NCBI GenBank assembly: GCA_023388435.1
Contig: JAEWGG010000012.1
Location: 1-41,267, forward strand
Direction: 5' to 3'
Length of the DNA: 41,267 nucleotides
From: Bacillota bacterium
GTDB lineage: Bacteria; Bacillota; Clostridia; Saccharofermentanales; Fastidiosipilaceae
Shown in pieces: positions 25,317 through 34,100 of this stretch. The translations under genes were made by a program, and so were the position numbers. Under the pieces are notes generated by a model. That model did not search any database. It saw nothing but the letters and a program-made list of their open reading frames with translations, and was not told where the DNA came from. Each line of letters begins with the position of its first letter. The stretch's first letter is position 1.

Positions 25317-25366
25317 CAATAGCGCCTGGACAGCAGCACGCTATTGGGGGGACAGGGCAGTCCCCC
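25316..25366 (-). other. Two further stem-loops in the nrdB 3' untranslated region
   Basis: Between the nrdB stop and its terminator lie two perfect inverted repeats: GTCCCCC with GGGGGAC (25360-25366 and 25347-25353, loop 6) and CCAATAGCG with CGCTATTGG (25316-25324 and 25339-25347, loop 14). With the terminator they make three tandem hairpins in about 90 bases. The region 25131-25398 otherwise holds only the two terminators and no gene I can see. Confidence 0.6.
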
Positions 25367-25398
25367 TAAAAATAAATTACTGGCAGGGTCTGCTGCGC

Positions 25399-26439
25399 TT
25401 AGAGGTCATCCACCATGGCCGTGGACTTGGCGTAGGCCGTGGACTTGGCCTCGAAGAAGTCGGTCTTAATCAGGTTCGCGTCACTGTACTGGCTGATCCA
25501 GCGCATGGAGGCCGGCTCTTGATGGTTGCGCTCGAAGAGATTATCGAAGCCCAGGTCCCGGCTGCGCTGATTGCCCAGGTACTCAATATAGTCGGTGACC
25601 ATCTGCCGATTCAGGCCCTGGACGTCGTCGCCGATGACATAGTGGCCCCAGGCAATCTCCTGGCGCACGCCTTCGCGAATCATCTCCATGTAGGTCTGGA
25701 CCTTTTCATCCGTAAAGGCCTCTGGCTGTTCCTTCTTCAGTTCGCGCAGGATGTTGCGGAAAAGCCACAGGTGGGTATTCTCGTCCCGGTTGATGTAGCG
25801 GATCTCCTGTACCGAACCCGGCATCTTCCCATTGCGGCCCAGGTTATAGAAGAACATGAAGCCAGAGTAGAAATATACACCCTCCAAAATATAATTGGCC
25901 ATACAGACTTTTACCAGGGTATCCACATCCTGGCGGTCGCGGAAGGCCTCGTAAAGGTCTCCAATAAAGCGGTTGCGGCGCAGCAGGTGCTCGTCGTCAC
26001 GCCACTGGTAGAGGATCTCCGTCCGCTCGTCTGGGGAGCAGATGGTGTCCAGCATGTAGCTGTAGGCCTGGCTGTGTATGGCCTCCTGGTACGTCTGGAT
26101 ATTCAGGCAGAGATTGACCTCATTGGCCGTAATGTACTCGCCCAGGTATGGCAGGTTGGCCGTCTGGATGCTGTCCAGAAAGACCAGGAAAGACAGGATC
26201 TTATCGTAGGCCTTGCGCTCCGCCTGCTCCAGCTGCCGATAGTTGCGCACATCCTCGTTCATGTTTATTTCTTCCGGAATCCAGAAGTTATTCATGGCCT
26301 GGCGGTACCAGTCCGAGGTCCAGCTGTAGCGCAGGTTGTTGAAGTCGTTGAGATTGGTGGGGTTGCCGCCCACCATGCGGCGCTTGGTGAGTTCGATGTC
26401 ACCGTGCTCATTAAAAAGCTTCTTACGTGTGATTTCCAT
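25399..26439 (-). CDS. nrdB: Class Ia ribonucleotide reductase, small subunit
   Basis: 346 residues from the ATG at 26439, preferred because AAAGGA lies nine bases before it; an in-frame GTG two codons upstream is too close to that site. Metal ligands: Asp89 (FLVFLDS), Glu119 and His122 (QEAIHSQAY), the Glu in YILEGVYFY, and Glu and His in NRDENTHL. Tyr126, four residues after His122, sits where the radical Tyr of class I R2 proteins is found, so this is a Tyr-radical form rather than the Phe-bearing class Ic. The C-terminal AMVDDL should be the tail that docks into NrdA. No nrdI or nrdF is nearby, which supports class Ia over Ib. It lies 65 bases after nrdA; that gap holds a GC-rich hairpin (GGGGCCT/AGGCCCC, about 26462-26486). 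The enzyme needs oxygen to form its radical, notable in a genome with HydF. Confidence 0.96.
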   Translation of the reverse strand: MEITRKKLFNEHGDIELTKRRMVGGNPTNLNDFNNLRYSWTSDWYRQAMNNFWIPEEINMNEDVRNYRQLEQAERKAYDKILSFLVFLDSIQTANLPYLGEYITANEVNLCLNIQTYQEAIHSQAYSYMLDTICSPDERTEILYQWRDDEHLLRRNRFIGDLYEAFRDRQDVDTLVKVCMANYILEGVYFYSGFMFFYNLGRNGKMPGSVQEIRYINRDENTHLWLFRNILRELKKEQPEAFTDEKVQTYMEMIREGVRQEIAWGHYVIGDDVQGLNRQMVTDYIEYLGNQRSRDLGFDNLFERNHQEPASMRWISQYSDANLIKTDFFEAKSTAYAKSTAMVDDL

Positions 26440-26504
26440 CTTCACGCATCCTTTCTTTTATGGGGCCTCCCCCCGAGGAAGGCCCCCTGCTGATCCGCAA
26501 AATC

Positions 26505-29036
26505 TTAGGCGCTGCAGCTCTCACAGTCCTCGACCTCCAAGGCCAGGGACCGACAATAATAAATCGTCTTGACTCCGGACTCCCAGGCCAACTGGAAGAA
26601 GTGCAGAATTTGCCGGAAGCTCAGTTCCTGCGTCACATAGATGTTCAGAGACTGGGCCTGGTCCACATGGCGCTGGCGCACACCCGCGGCCCTCATGCTC
26701 CAGCTCTGGTCAATCTGGTGGGCCTGCTTGTAGAGCCAGAAGGTGTCGTGGTTGAGGTCCGGGGCCACACGGGGCATGATGGCGCCCTTCTTTTCCTCCA
26801 GGAAGTAACGCTTCATGATGGGATCCAGGCCAGCTGAAGTGCCCGCGATAATGGAGGTTGAGGAGGTGGGGGCAATGGCGATGAGGTAGGCGTTGCGCAT
26901 GCCCTGCTCATGGACCTTGGCCGCCAGCTTCTGCCAGCGCTCACTGCTGTACTGACGTTTCTCGAAGTAGGCCCCTGTATCCCAGTCCGAACCCTCGAAG
27001 TGGGCATAGCGCCCCTTCTCCCTGGCGAGATCTGAGGAGGCCTCAATTGCGGCGTAGTTGATCTCTTCAAACACGCGGTCGACAAAGTCCAGGTGCGCTT
27101 CGGATTCCCATTTAATGCCGGCCTTGGCCAACATGTGGTGGTAGCCGGAGACGCCGAGACCCAGCGAACGGTACTGCTGGTTCGTATGGCGGGCATAGGG
27201 CAGCGGATAAAAGTTGAGGTCGATAACATTGTCCAGGGCGCGGATGGCCGTGCGCGTGATGTCCCGGATACTCTGGGGATTCTGGACATCCAGATGCCCC
27301 AGAACAAGGGAGGCCAGGTTGCAGACCACGAAGTCGCCAGGCTTGGTGCGCTCGACGACCACCGTATCGCCCTCAGCTGTTTCGACCTCCACGGAGACCT
27401 CCTCAATTTCACGCATGTTCTGGGCTATTTCCGTGCAGAGGTTGGAGCAGTAGATTATGCCTTTTTGCGGATTGGGGTTCATGCGGTTGACGGTATCGCG
27501 GAAGAAGGCGAAGGGCGTGCCCGTCTCCACCTGGGACTTCAGGATGAGGCGCACAATTTCCTTGATCGGGAGAACCCGCTTGCTAATGCGGTTGTCACGG
27601 ATACAGTCAAGATAGCGCTCCTTCCACTCATCCCCGAAGGAGTCCTCCAGATGGTAGCCCTTGACATTCCAGATGTCGTGGGGGCACATGAGGTACCAGT
27701 CGCCATCCATATTGTCCCGAACCTGCTCCCAGAAATAGTCAGGATAGCAGACCGCCGGGAAGACGTCGTGGGCCTTCATACGGTCGTCGCCATTGTTGGT
27801 GCGCAACTGCAGGAACTCCGGCAAGTCACGGTGCCAGACATCCAGGTAGACGGCCACCGAACCCTGGCGTACGCCCAGCTGGTCGACGGCCACAGCCGTA
27901 TCATTGGCCAGCTTGATCCAGCGGATCACACCGCCGGCCACGCCTTTAAATCCGCGGATGGAGGAACCGATGGCCCGGACCTTCCCGAAGTAGAGGCCCA
28001 TGCCGCCGCCAAACTTCGAAACCTGCGAGAAATTCGTGATGCTCCGGTAGATGCCAGACAGGGAGTCGGGCACCGTGTCAATAAAACAGGAGCTCAGCTG
28101 GTGATAGGGCTTGCGGGCATTGGACATGGTCGGTGTGGCCATGGTCATTTTCAGCTGGGACAGGGCGTCATAGAAACGCTGCACCCAGTGCAGACGCTGC
28201 TCCGGGACCTCCTTCATGGCCAGGTGCAGGGAAATTCCCAGGAAGAGCTCCTGAGGGGATTCCAGCGGGCGGTGCTGGTAGTCCCGAATCACATAGCGGC
28301 TGGTCAGCAGCTCGAAGGCCGAGATGGGCAGCAGGGCGTCACGGCTGTCATCAATGAACTCGGCAGCGGCCAGGAGTTCCTCGTCACTGTAGTGCTCCCG
28401 AATATAGGCCCCATAGAGCCCCTCCTGCTCGAGGTAGGCGACCTTCTCCGCAAAGTTGTGCAGGGCCAGCTCCTGGCAGCGCTGGCGGAGCTTGTGGTGG
28501 TAGTGCAGGGCGGCCAGGCGGGCGGCGATGAATTCCCACTTAGGGGCTTCGCCAGTGGTCAGCTCCGAGGCCGCACGAACCAGGAGCTTCATGGCCTCCT
28601 CCTCAGCCGTGTCCGCCTTGTAGAAGGCGCGGAATTTTTCATTCAGAAATTCCAGGCTGTAAGCCGCTTCGGGAAAGTGGTCCTGCACAGTCTCCAGGCA
28701 GGCCTCAAGTCCGGGATAGGGAAGCAGGCGCACGATGTCCTGGCGCAGATATCTCAGGACCTGGCGCTTGCTGCGGTACAGGATGTAACGTCGGGCCACG
28801 CGGTAGTGCCCCTGCCGCATCAGGGCCTCCTCGACGAGGTCCTGGACGCGCTCCACCTTGAGCCCCAGACGGCTCTCAGGATCCTGGGCTATGGCCTCCT
28901 CCACCGCCCGGCCAAGCGCAGCCAGACCGTCCTCATCGATGCGCTCCCCCTCCGCACGAAAGGCCTTACGCATGGCCGCCACAATCTTGTCCAGGTAAAA
29001 CTCCTCAAACTGCCCGTTACGCTTTTCTATCTGCAT
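26505..29036 (-). CDS. nrdA: Class Ia ribonucleotide reductase, large subunit
   Basis: 843 residues from the ATG at 29036 (GGGAG eight bases upstream; an in-frame GTG two codons earlier is too near that site). An N-terminal ATP-cone (about 1-92, KRNGQFEEFYLDKIVAAMRK) allows dATP inhibition. The catalytic barrel has LSSCFIDTVPDS (first redox Cys), YCSNLCTEI (radical Cys and the Glu two residues on) and FVVCNLASLVL (second redox Cys). The C-terminal CESCSA gives the Cys pair reduced by thioredoxin-like partners. A segment of about 20 residues (EEVSVEVETAEGDTVVVERT) between NLCTEI and VCNL is longer than in E. coli NrdA. It reduces ribonucleoside diphosphates and is co-transcribed with nrdB. Promoter, NrdR-box-like sites and a repeat lie in the long leader region (29037-29287). 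Confidence 0.97.
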   Translation of the reverse strand: MQIEKRNGQFEEFYLDKIVAAMRKAFRAEGERIDEDGLAALGRAVEEAIAQDPESRLGLKVERVQDLVEEALMRQGHYRVARRYILYRSKRQVLRYLRQDIVRLLPYPGLEACLETVQDHFPEAAYSLEFLNEKFRAFYKADTAEEEAMKLLVRAASELTTGEAPKWEFIAARLAALHYHHKLRQRCQELALHNFAEKVAYLEQEGLYGAYIREHYSDEELLAAAEFIDDSRDALLPISAFELLTSRYVIRDYQHRPLESPQELFLGISLHLAMKEVPEQRLHWVQRFYDALSQLKMTMATPTMSNARKPYHQLSSCFIDTVPDSLSGIYRSITNFSQVSKFGGGMGLYFGKVRAIGSSIRGFKGVAGGVIRWIKLANDTAVAVDQLGVRQGSVAVYLDVWHRDLPEFLQLRTNNGDDRMKAHDVFPAVCYPDYFWEQVRDNMDGDWYLMCPHDIWNVKGYHLEDSFGDEWKERYLDCIRDNRISKRVLPIKEIVRLILKSQVETGTPFAFFRDTVNRMNPNPQKGIIYCSNLCTEIAQNMREIEEVSVEVETAEGDTVVVERTKPGDFVVCNLASLVLGHLDVQNPQSIRDITRTAIRALDNVIDLNFYPLPYARHTNQQYRSLGLGVSGYHHMLAKAGIKWESEAHLDFVDRVFEEINYAAIEASSDLAREKGRYAHFEGSDWDTGAYFEKRQYSSERWQKLAAKVHEQGMRNAYLIAIAPTSSTSIIAGTSAGLDPIMKRYFLEEKKGAIMPRVAPDLNHDTFWLYKQAHQIDQSWSMRAAGVRQRHVDQAQSLNIYVTQELSFRQILHFFQLAWESGVKTIYYCRSLALEVEDCESCSA

Positions 29037-29049
29037 CTCCACATCTCCC

Positions 29050-29085
29050 GTTTACTGTAGTTCCGTTCCTGTTTACTGTAATTCC
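29050..29085. repeat. Direct repeat pair in the nrdA leader
   Basis: GTTTACTGTAGTTCC (29050-29064) and GTTTACTGTAATTCC (29071-29085) match at 14 of 15 bases and are 21 bases apart from start to start, two helical turns. In the nrdA transcript they lie directly before the ribosome binding site. They do not resemble the NrdR box. Function unknown. Confidence 0.6.
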
Positions 29086-29198
29086 TTCTGTCCTGCCCTC
29101 TGCGGCCTCTAGGCCTCCTGCTGCCAACAGCGGCCAGGCCCGCGGGCGGTCCGCAGCCCGGACGGGGCCTGGAGCTCCCGAGCCTCTCCAGGGGCAAA

Positions 29199-29214
29199 AC
29201 ACAAAATATAGTCC
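29199..29214 (-). promoter_or_regulatory. NrdR-box-like site 1
   Basis: On the minus strand the 16-mer GGACTATATTTTGTGT matches 13 of 16 bases of the known NrdR box ACACTATATATTGTGT. It lies about 40 bases after the predicted transcription start of nrdA. NrdR represses nrd operons when ATP and dATP are bound. Confidence 0.6.
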
Positions 29215-29251
29215 TTCTCAGAGCTAACCCATCCACATCTGGTGCACAGGC

Positions 29252-29287
29252 CCTACTATATTAGGTCTACTTGGGGCCGGTCGTCAA
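29252..29287 (-). promoter_or_regulatory. nrdA promoter with overlapping palindrome (possible NrdR site 2)
   Basis: On the minus strand TTGACG (29287-29282), 18 bases, then TAATAT (29263-29258). The -10 sits inside the near-perfect palindrome CCTAATATAGTAGG (29265-29252), a weaker match to the NrdR box. Its centre is 52 bases from site 1, not the roughly 31 usual for NrdR pairs. Confidence 0.55.
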
Positions 29288-29315
29288 TTGCAAAATAGAC
29301 CAAAAAAGGGCCAAG

Positions 29316-29341
29316 GTACAGCGGAAGTTCCGCCCTGTTAC
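29316..29341. promoter_or_regulatory. Palindrome upstream of the alcohol dehydrogenase gene
   Basis: The core GCGGAAGTTCCGC (29321-29333) is a perfect 13-base palindrome; flanking GTACAG and CTGTTAC extend it imperfectly. It lies between the nrdA promoter and the next plus-strand gene, so it could be an operator for either. I do not recognise the regulator. Confidence 0.4.
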
Positions 29342-29377
29342 AGCCTACTTATTCTTCCTTCAGGCAATCATAAAAAA

Positions 29378-29408
29378 TTACAAATCAATTTGTGACGCGG
29401 CTTATAAT
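29378..29408 (+). promoter_or_regulatory. Candidate promoter of the alcohol dehydrogenase gene
   Basis: A perfect TATAAT at 29403-29408 with a weak TTACAA at 29378-29383 (19-base spacing). A second TTGACT (about 29455) followed by AT-rich sequence lies closer to the gene. The 506-base gap 29037-29542 contains these sites, the nrdA signals and the palindrome, but no gene I can support. Confidence 0.4.
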
Positions 29409-29542
29409 TCGCTGAAAATAAGCATTTTGAGAGGGTTTGGGTCTGGACTTTTTAGTTGACTATGATAAGTTAAAAATATATCGATTTGAAGGAGCCAACA
29501 CAGTTTACGCTGTTTTGCCCTTCACAGTACTAGGAGGTACTT

Positions 29543-30697
29543 ATGGCAAGCCAACGTTTTAGCGTCCCCCGTGAAATTATCTTCGGCGAAGGTGCCTTGG
29601 AGCAACTCGCCAATCTGGAAGGAAAGCGTGCCACCCTCGTCACAGGCGGCAGTTCCATGAAGAAGCACGGCTTCCTGGACAAGGCCAGGAGCATCCTGGA
29701 GAAGTCCGGCATGGAGGTTCAAATCGTGGACGGAGTCGAACCGGACCCCTCCATCGAGACCTGTAAGCGCGGCGGCCGTGAGATGCGCGAATTCGGCCCC
29801 GATTGGATCATCGCCATCGGTGGCGGATCGGCTCTGGATGCCTCCAAGATCATGTGGGTCTACTACGAGCATCCCGACTGGGACTTCATGGATCTGGTGG
29901 CTTTTAAATTCCCGAAGCTCCGCACCCGTGCCCGCCTGGCCTGCATCCCCTCCACCTCAGGTACCGCCTCGGAGATCACGGCCTTCACCGTCATCACAGA
30001 CACGGAAAACGCGATCAAATACCCCATCGTCTCGCCGCAGATCGTCCCGGATCTGGCCATCCTCGATCCCGCCCTGCCAGCTACCATGCCCCCGCACATC
30101 ACCGCCAACACCGGTATGGACGTCATGACCCACGCCGTCGAGGCCTATGTCTCCACCGCCCAGAACAGCTACACGTCTCCCTATGCCCTGGAAGCCATAA
30201 AACTCGTCTTCGCCAATCTGGAGACGGCCTATAGAGATGGGCAGAACATGGCCGCCCGAACAGCCATGCACAACGCTTCGACCATCGCAGGTATGGCCTT
30301 CTCCAACTGTTCCCTGGGCATCGTCCACTCCATGGCCCACAAGATCGGCGGCATCTGGCACCTGACGCACGGTGAGGCCAACGCCATCCTCCTCCCCTAT
30401 GTCATCGACTACAACCGCCGCGGCACAGATCGTTATGCGCTGCTCGAAAAAGAACTCGGCGTGGAGGACATCGCCGAAGAGATTCGCAAGCTGAATGCCA
30501 AGGTGGGGATCAGCGCCACAATTAAAGACGGCAAAAACACCCCTATCACAGAGGCGGACTTCCTGGCCCGGCTCGACGTCATGAGTGAAAACGCCTTCAA
30601 GGATGCCTGCACCCTGACCAACCCCCGCGAAACATCGGCCGAGGATATCAAGAAGATTTACACGGCCGCCTTCTATGGGGAAAAGGTGACATTCTAA
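29543..30697 (+). CDS. Iron-containing alcohol dehydrogenase
   Basis: 384 residues, the size of type III (Fe-ADH) enzymes. NAD(P) binding: AIGGGSALDASKIM near 95, and PSTSGTASEITAFTVI near 140. Metal ligands: Asp and His in LPATMPPHITANTGMDVMTHAVEAY, and His residues in CSLGIVHSMAHKIGG and WHLTHGEANAILLP (the usual H-x13-H pair). It should interconvert an aldehyde and a primary alcohol; in anaerobes the usual role is ethanol or butanol formation to reoxidise NADH. AGGAGG lies about eight bases before the ATG. It is a single gene with a long upstream region and its own terminator. Codon use is strongly C-biased, suggesting high expression. Substrate not predictable. Confidence 0.95.
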   Translation: MASQRFSVPREIIFGEGALEQLANLEGKRATLVTGGSSMKKHGFLDKARSILEKSGMEVQIVDGVEPDPSIETCKRGGREMREFGPDWIIAIGGGSALDASKIMWVYYEHPDWDFMDLVAFKFPKLRTRARLACIPSTSGTASEITAFTVITDTENAIKYPIVSPQIVPDLAILDPALPATMPPHITANTGMDVMTHAVEAYVSTAQNSYTSPYALEAIKLVFANLETAYRDGQNMAARTAMHNASTIAGMAFSNCSLGIVHSMAHKIGGIWHLTHGEANAILLPYVIDYNRRGTDRYALLEKELGVEDIAEEIRKLNAKVGISATIKDGKNTPITEADFLARLDVMSENAFKDACTLTNPRETSAEDIKKIYTAAFYGEKVTF

Positions 30698-30727
30698 CTG
30701 AGCTGCTCAGAACTGCACGGTCCCGAG

Positions 30728-30762
30728 GGCCCTTCCCTGCTCTGGGAGGGGCCTTTTCTTTT
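30728..30762 (+). terminator. Terminator of the alcohol dehydrogenase gene
   Basis: GGCCCTTCCC and GGGAGGGGCC (ten pairs, one G-U) with a six-base loop, then TTTTCTTTT. Confidence 0.85.
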
Positions 30763-30838
30763 GCACTAAATTTATTAATCTCTTTGAGGGACCTGCCAAA
30801 GCTCCGTGCCGAAGGGCTCCATAAAAGCCTGAACAAAT

Positions 30839-30868
30839 AAAAAAACAGCTCTCCACCGGGAGAGCTGT
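30839..30868 (-). terminator. Terminator of the tRNA-Lys/tRNA-Ser transcript
   Basis: On the minus strand ACAGCTCTCC and GGAGAGCTGT form a perfect ten-base stem with a four-base loop, followed by seven T. It lies 18 bases after the tRNA-Ser 3' end. Confidence 0.9.
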
Positions 30869-30886
30869 ATCCGTCAGTAACGGAAC

Positions 30887-30975
30887 TGGCGGAGAAGGAG
30901 GGATTCGAACCCTCGCACGCTTGCACGTCTAACGATTTAGCAAACCGTCCCCTTCAGCCTCTTGGGTACTTCTCC
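30887..30975 (-). tRNA. tRNA-Ser (anticodon GCT)
   Basis: 89 bases with a long variable arm. Acceptor GGAGAAG pairs with CTTCTCC; the anticodon loop TTGCTAA gives GCT (AGC/AGU codons); T arm GAGGGTTCGAATCCCTC; 3' CCA encoded. Confidence 0.95.
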
Positions 30976-31001
30976 AAATCACATCGGGCAAGAAAAGATT
31001 G

Positions 31002-31077
31002 TGGTGCGTCCTCAGGGACTCGAACCCTGGACCCACTGATTAAGAGTCAGTTGCTCTACCAACTGAGCTAAGGACGC
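31002..31077 (-). tRNA. tRNA-Lys (anticodon CTT)
   Basis: 76 bases. Acceptor GCGTCCT pairs with AGGACGC; D arm TAGCTCAGTTGGTAGAGC; anticodon stem ACTGA/TCAGT with loop CTCTTAA giving CTT; T arm CAGGGTTCGAGTCCCTG; 3' CCA encoded. Same strand as, and 26 bases before, tRNA-Ser. Confidence 0.95.
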
Positions 31078-31097
31078 AGGTCTTAACAACAAGAAGT

Positions 31098-31126
31098 AGT
31101 TTACCGGGTCTTTTCTCTATTGTCAA
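31098..31126 (-). promoter_or_regulatory. Promoter of the tRNA-Lys/tRNA-Ser pair
   Basis: On the minus strand a perfect TTGACA (31126-31121), 17 bases, then TAAACT (31103-31098), 20 bases before the first tRNA-Lys base. Confidence 0.8.
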
Positions 31127-31144
31127 GCCCTGCGTCCCCCAGTT

Positions 31145-34100
31145 TCAAAAATTTTTAGCTTGAGACGTCCTGAGCTTCCGTTCAGCTGGCAAGCAGGACG
31201 GTTCTGGTCCCCCCTCCGGGGCATGCCCGGGACCTGCGCTATCCCCGGGCTGGACCAGCTTCCCTCCAGGCTGCCACCTGGCAGCAGGGCCCCCATCTCC
31301 CCCTGCGGAACAGGCTTTATAGCGGCGCTCCCAGAAGCAGAGCAGCAGGACACAGAGGGCCGAAAGCACGGTCAGCAGCAGGCCTGTCCTGAAGCCATTG
31401 GGCAGGTAGCGCAGGCGGATGCTGTGACGGCCTGGGCTGAGTTCCAGCAGGCTGAGCCCCCCGTCAAGAGCCTTCAGACTAGACGGGCTCCCATCCACCC
31501 AGACCTCCCAGGACGGGTCCTCGGGCATGGTCAGGAGAAGGCTCTGGCCCTCCTCGACACGGACCTCCCCCTCGATCCGGCCATCCTGGACGGAGAGTCC
31601 CCCCTGCCCCTGGGCCTGCAGCTGGCTCAGGGTCTGATTCACGAGTTCCGTCTCCTCCTGTACAGCATAGATGCTGATCGCACGGGACTTGCCCGCCTCC
31701 GTCTTCAGGTCAATCAAGAGGGTCTGGTCCTTGTCCAGCTCCGGCAGACTGAAATACTCGCCATAGCCAACGCTGCGTGTCTCGGAGAGCTTGTAAGCTT
31801 CTACAGCATCCCCCTCCAGGGGCTGCTCCAGCCTCCAGCTGAGCTCCGTATCCGCCTCCACCCGCAGGTAGAGATAGGCCAGGGCCTTCTGTTCCGCCTT
31901 GATTTTCAGATGCACAAGACCTGCCTGGTCCTGACTTCCCGCCTTGAGTTTCAAGGAATTCTGCTCACGCTGCTCCTCGCTGTAGTTAGCGGCTGAGAGC
32001 AGTTCCACCTTCATGGGCCGGTAGAGGCTCCTGGTCTGCCCTGTCAGCTCCGTGGCCAGGCTCTCTTGCAGACGGAAGGGGTCCGCAATCTGACTTGCCT
32101 GGAACTGGGCCAGACGCTGAGGTACGGCCAGGGCCAGCGGAAGGGCCTGGCCATTTTTATAGCGGTAATAGTCCCCGCTCTTGCCTAAGGCCTCCAGCTG
32201 ACCGTTGCGCAGCTGCCTGTCCTTGCTCAGTAAGTAGCGCAGGCCAAAGAAGCTGTCCAGGAAGCGGGTCGATGCGGTATACAGGTACGAATTAATATTG
32301 TTGCCCTGATATCCGAGCTGGCGCATCCAGACGGCCTGACTCCTCCCCGAAGTTGAGGAGAAGAGGCTGAGCCCCCGGTAGCCGTAGAGGGCCGGGGCGT
32401 TACTGGTCATCTGCGGGAGCAGCTCCATACGCCAGAAGTCCTGATCGCTCTGCTCGAGCTCCTGAACGATCTGCCGCACCGGTTCAATCTGCTGAATGAA
32501 GTCCTGGCGGCGTGTGTAATATTCATTTTCGCTGATTTGCTGCACCTGCTGTATGGCATTGAGCGAGAGATCCAGGCAGACGAGCAGGGCCAGGCAGAAG
32601 CTGTAATAACGAAAGGACAGGGCCTCACGACGGCGGCGCCGCCATTTGGATGGGAGGTCCTTGGGCGGGACGGGCTCTTCTCCCCGATCCTCCCGACGCT
32701 CCGTCCAGGCCTGCCAGCGGCGGGCCGCCTTATGGCTGCGACGCAGGCGGCGCAAGAGGAGCTGATAGCAGAACAGCAGTCCCAGACAGGTATAAATCTG
32801 CCAGTGCCCAGCCCGCTCCGACTTCACCGTTTCCAGAAGGACCAGGGCCAGGGCTGCCAGGGCAAAGCTGCGGCTCTGCAGGCCGCGCCGCCAGCCCCGG
32901 ATGTGCTGGAAGCTGCGGAAGGCCAGAATCAGGACCAGGGCCACGTAGACGAAGGCGAAACGGTAGGGAATCTGATTGGGATAATGCAGGCCGTGCCAGA
33001 TGAAGTCCAGGACGTTGAGATTAAAGCTGAAATACAGGAACAGCAGCAACAGTCCAAAGCTCTTCCGCTCCCGCTTCGGGATACGCCGGTTAAAAAAGTA
33101 CAGGGGCAGGAGGAGGAGCAAAAAGAGTCCCGCATAAATGTTCGGGAAGCCGTCACGGATGTCCGGCTTGCTGAAGCTGAGCGCCTTAGTCAGGAAGTCC
33201 AGCAGAGAAAAGCGGAGCTGAAAGTTGGTCGGAAACTGGTCGCCCGCCGCCGAAGTCAGGCTGAGGGCCCGGAGGCTGGGCAGGAGCAAGACGGCAGAAA
33301 GACCGATGCCAAGAAGACTGGCCAGGGCCATCCGCAGCATGTAGCAAAGCCAGGTCCAGACGAGGCTGGGACGGGAAAGCCTATGCGGGACCTCAGGGGG
33401 GGCTCCCGCCCCCTGCTCAGTCTGGGCGGGGCCTGTTTCCTGGGTGGTCTGAGCCAGCCCTTCAGCCTGGACCGGCGAGGCCAGCTCGGCTTCACCCTGC
33501 TCCGAATCTGGCGACTTTTTCCCCCTCCTTAAAATTCTGGACAATCCAGGGGCAAGACGGATGCTGCGGGGCTGCCCACAGCCCCAGACCAGGGCCTGGG
33601 CATAACAGAAGCAGAAGAGACAGGCAAAGAATGCACAGTAATAATTGCTCAGTAAGGCCAGGGCCAGGGAGAGGCTGAACAAAAGCGAGGAGCGCCCCTC
33701 AAAAACCCGGTGCAGGCCGCGTAGCATCAGCGGCAGACAGACCAGCACGTCCAGCCACATGAGGTTCCAACTATAGGCGAGGGCATAGGACGAGAGCGCG
33801 TAGGCAAGGGAGAGCGTCAGCGCCAGGTAGTCCCCCACCTGCTGGCTGCGGTAGCGCGGGCGGAGCTGGGGCAGACCCAGGGCGTTGACTGCACTGCGGG
33901 GCTGGGAGGCGAAGCTGTGGAGGAGGAAGTGAAAAAAGCCGAGGCCCATCAGTCCAACTTTCGCCAGAGTGAAAATCAGGACGGCATCGGTGATTCCACT
34001 GGCTGGGAAAAGGGGCAGGAGCCAGTTAAAGGGCGAGGCCAGGTAATAGGCGTAGAGGGCGTAAAAATTCTGCCCGAGGCCCATGTTCCAGGAGTAGAAA

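Noticed and set aside
27093..29060. Plus-strand open frame of 655 codons opposite nrdA
   Set aside because: Antisense of a strongly conserved gene; His/Gly/Val-rich composition typical of reverse-strand translation, no family features.
31160..33532. Plus-strand frames opposite the YfhO-family gene
   Set aside because: Antisense artefacts; the minus-strand product has the hydrophobic pattern and motifs of a real protein.
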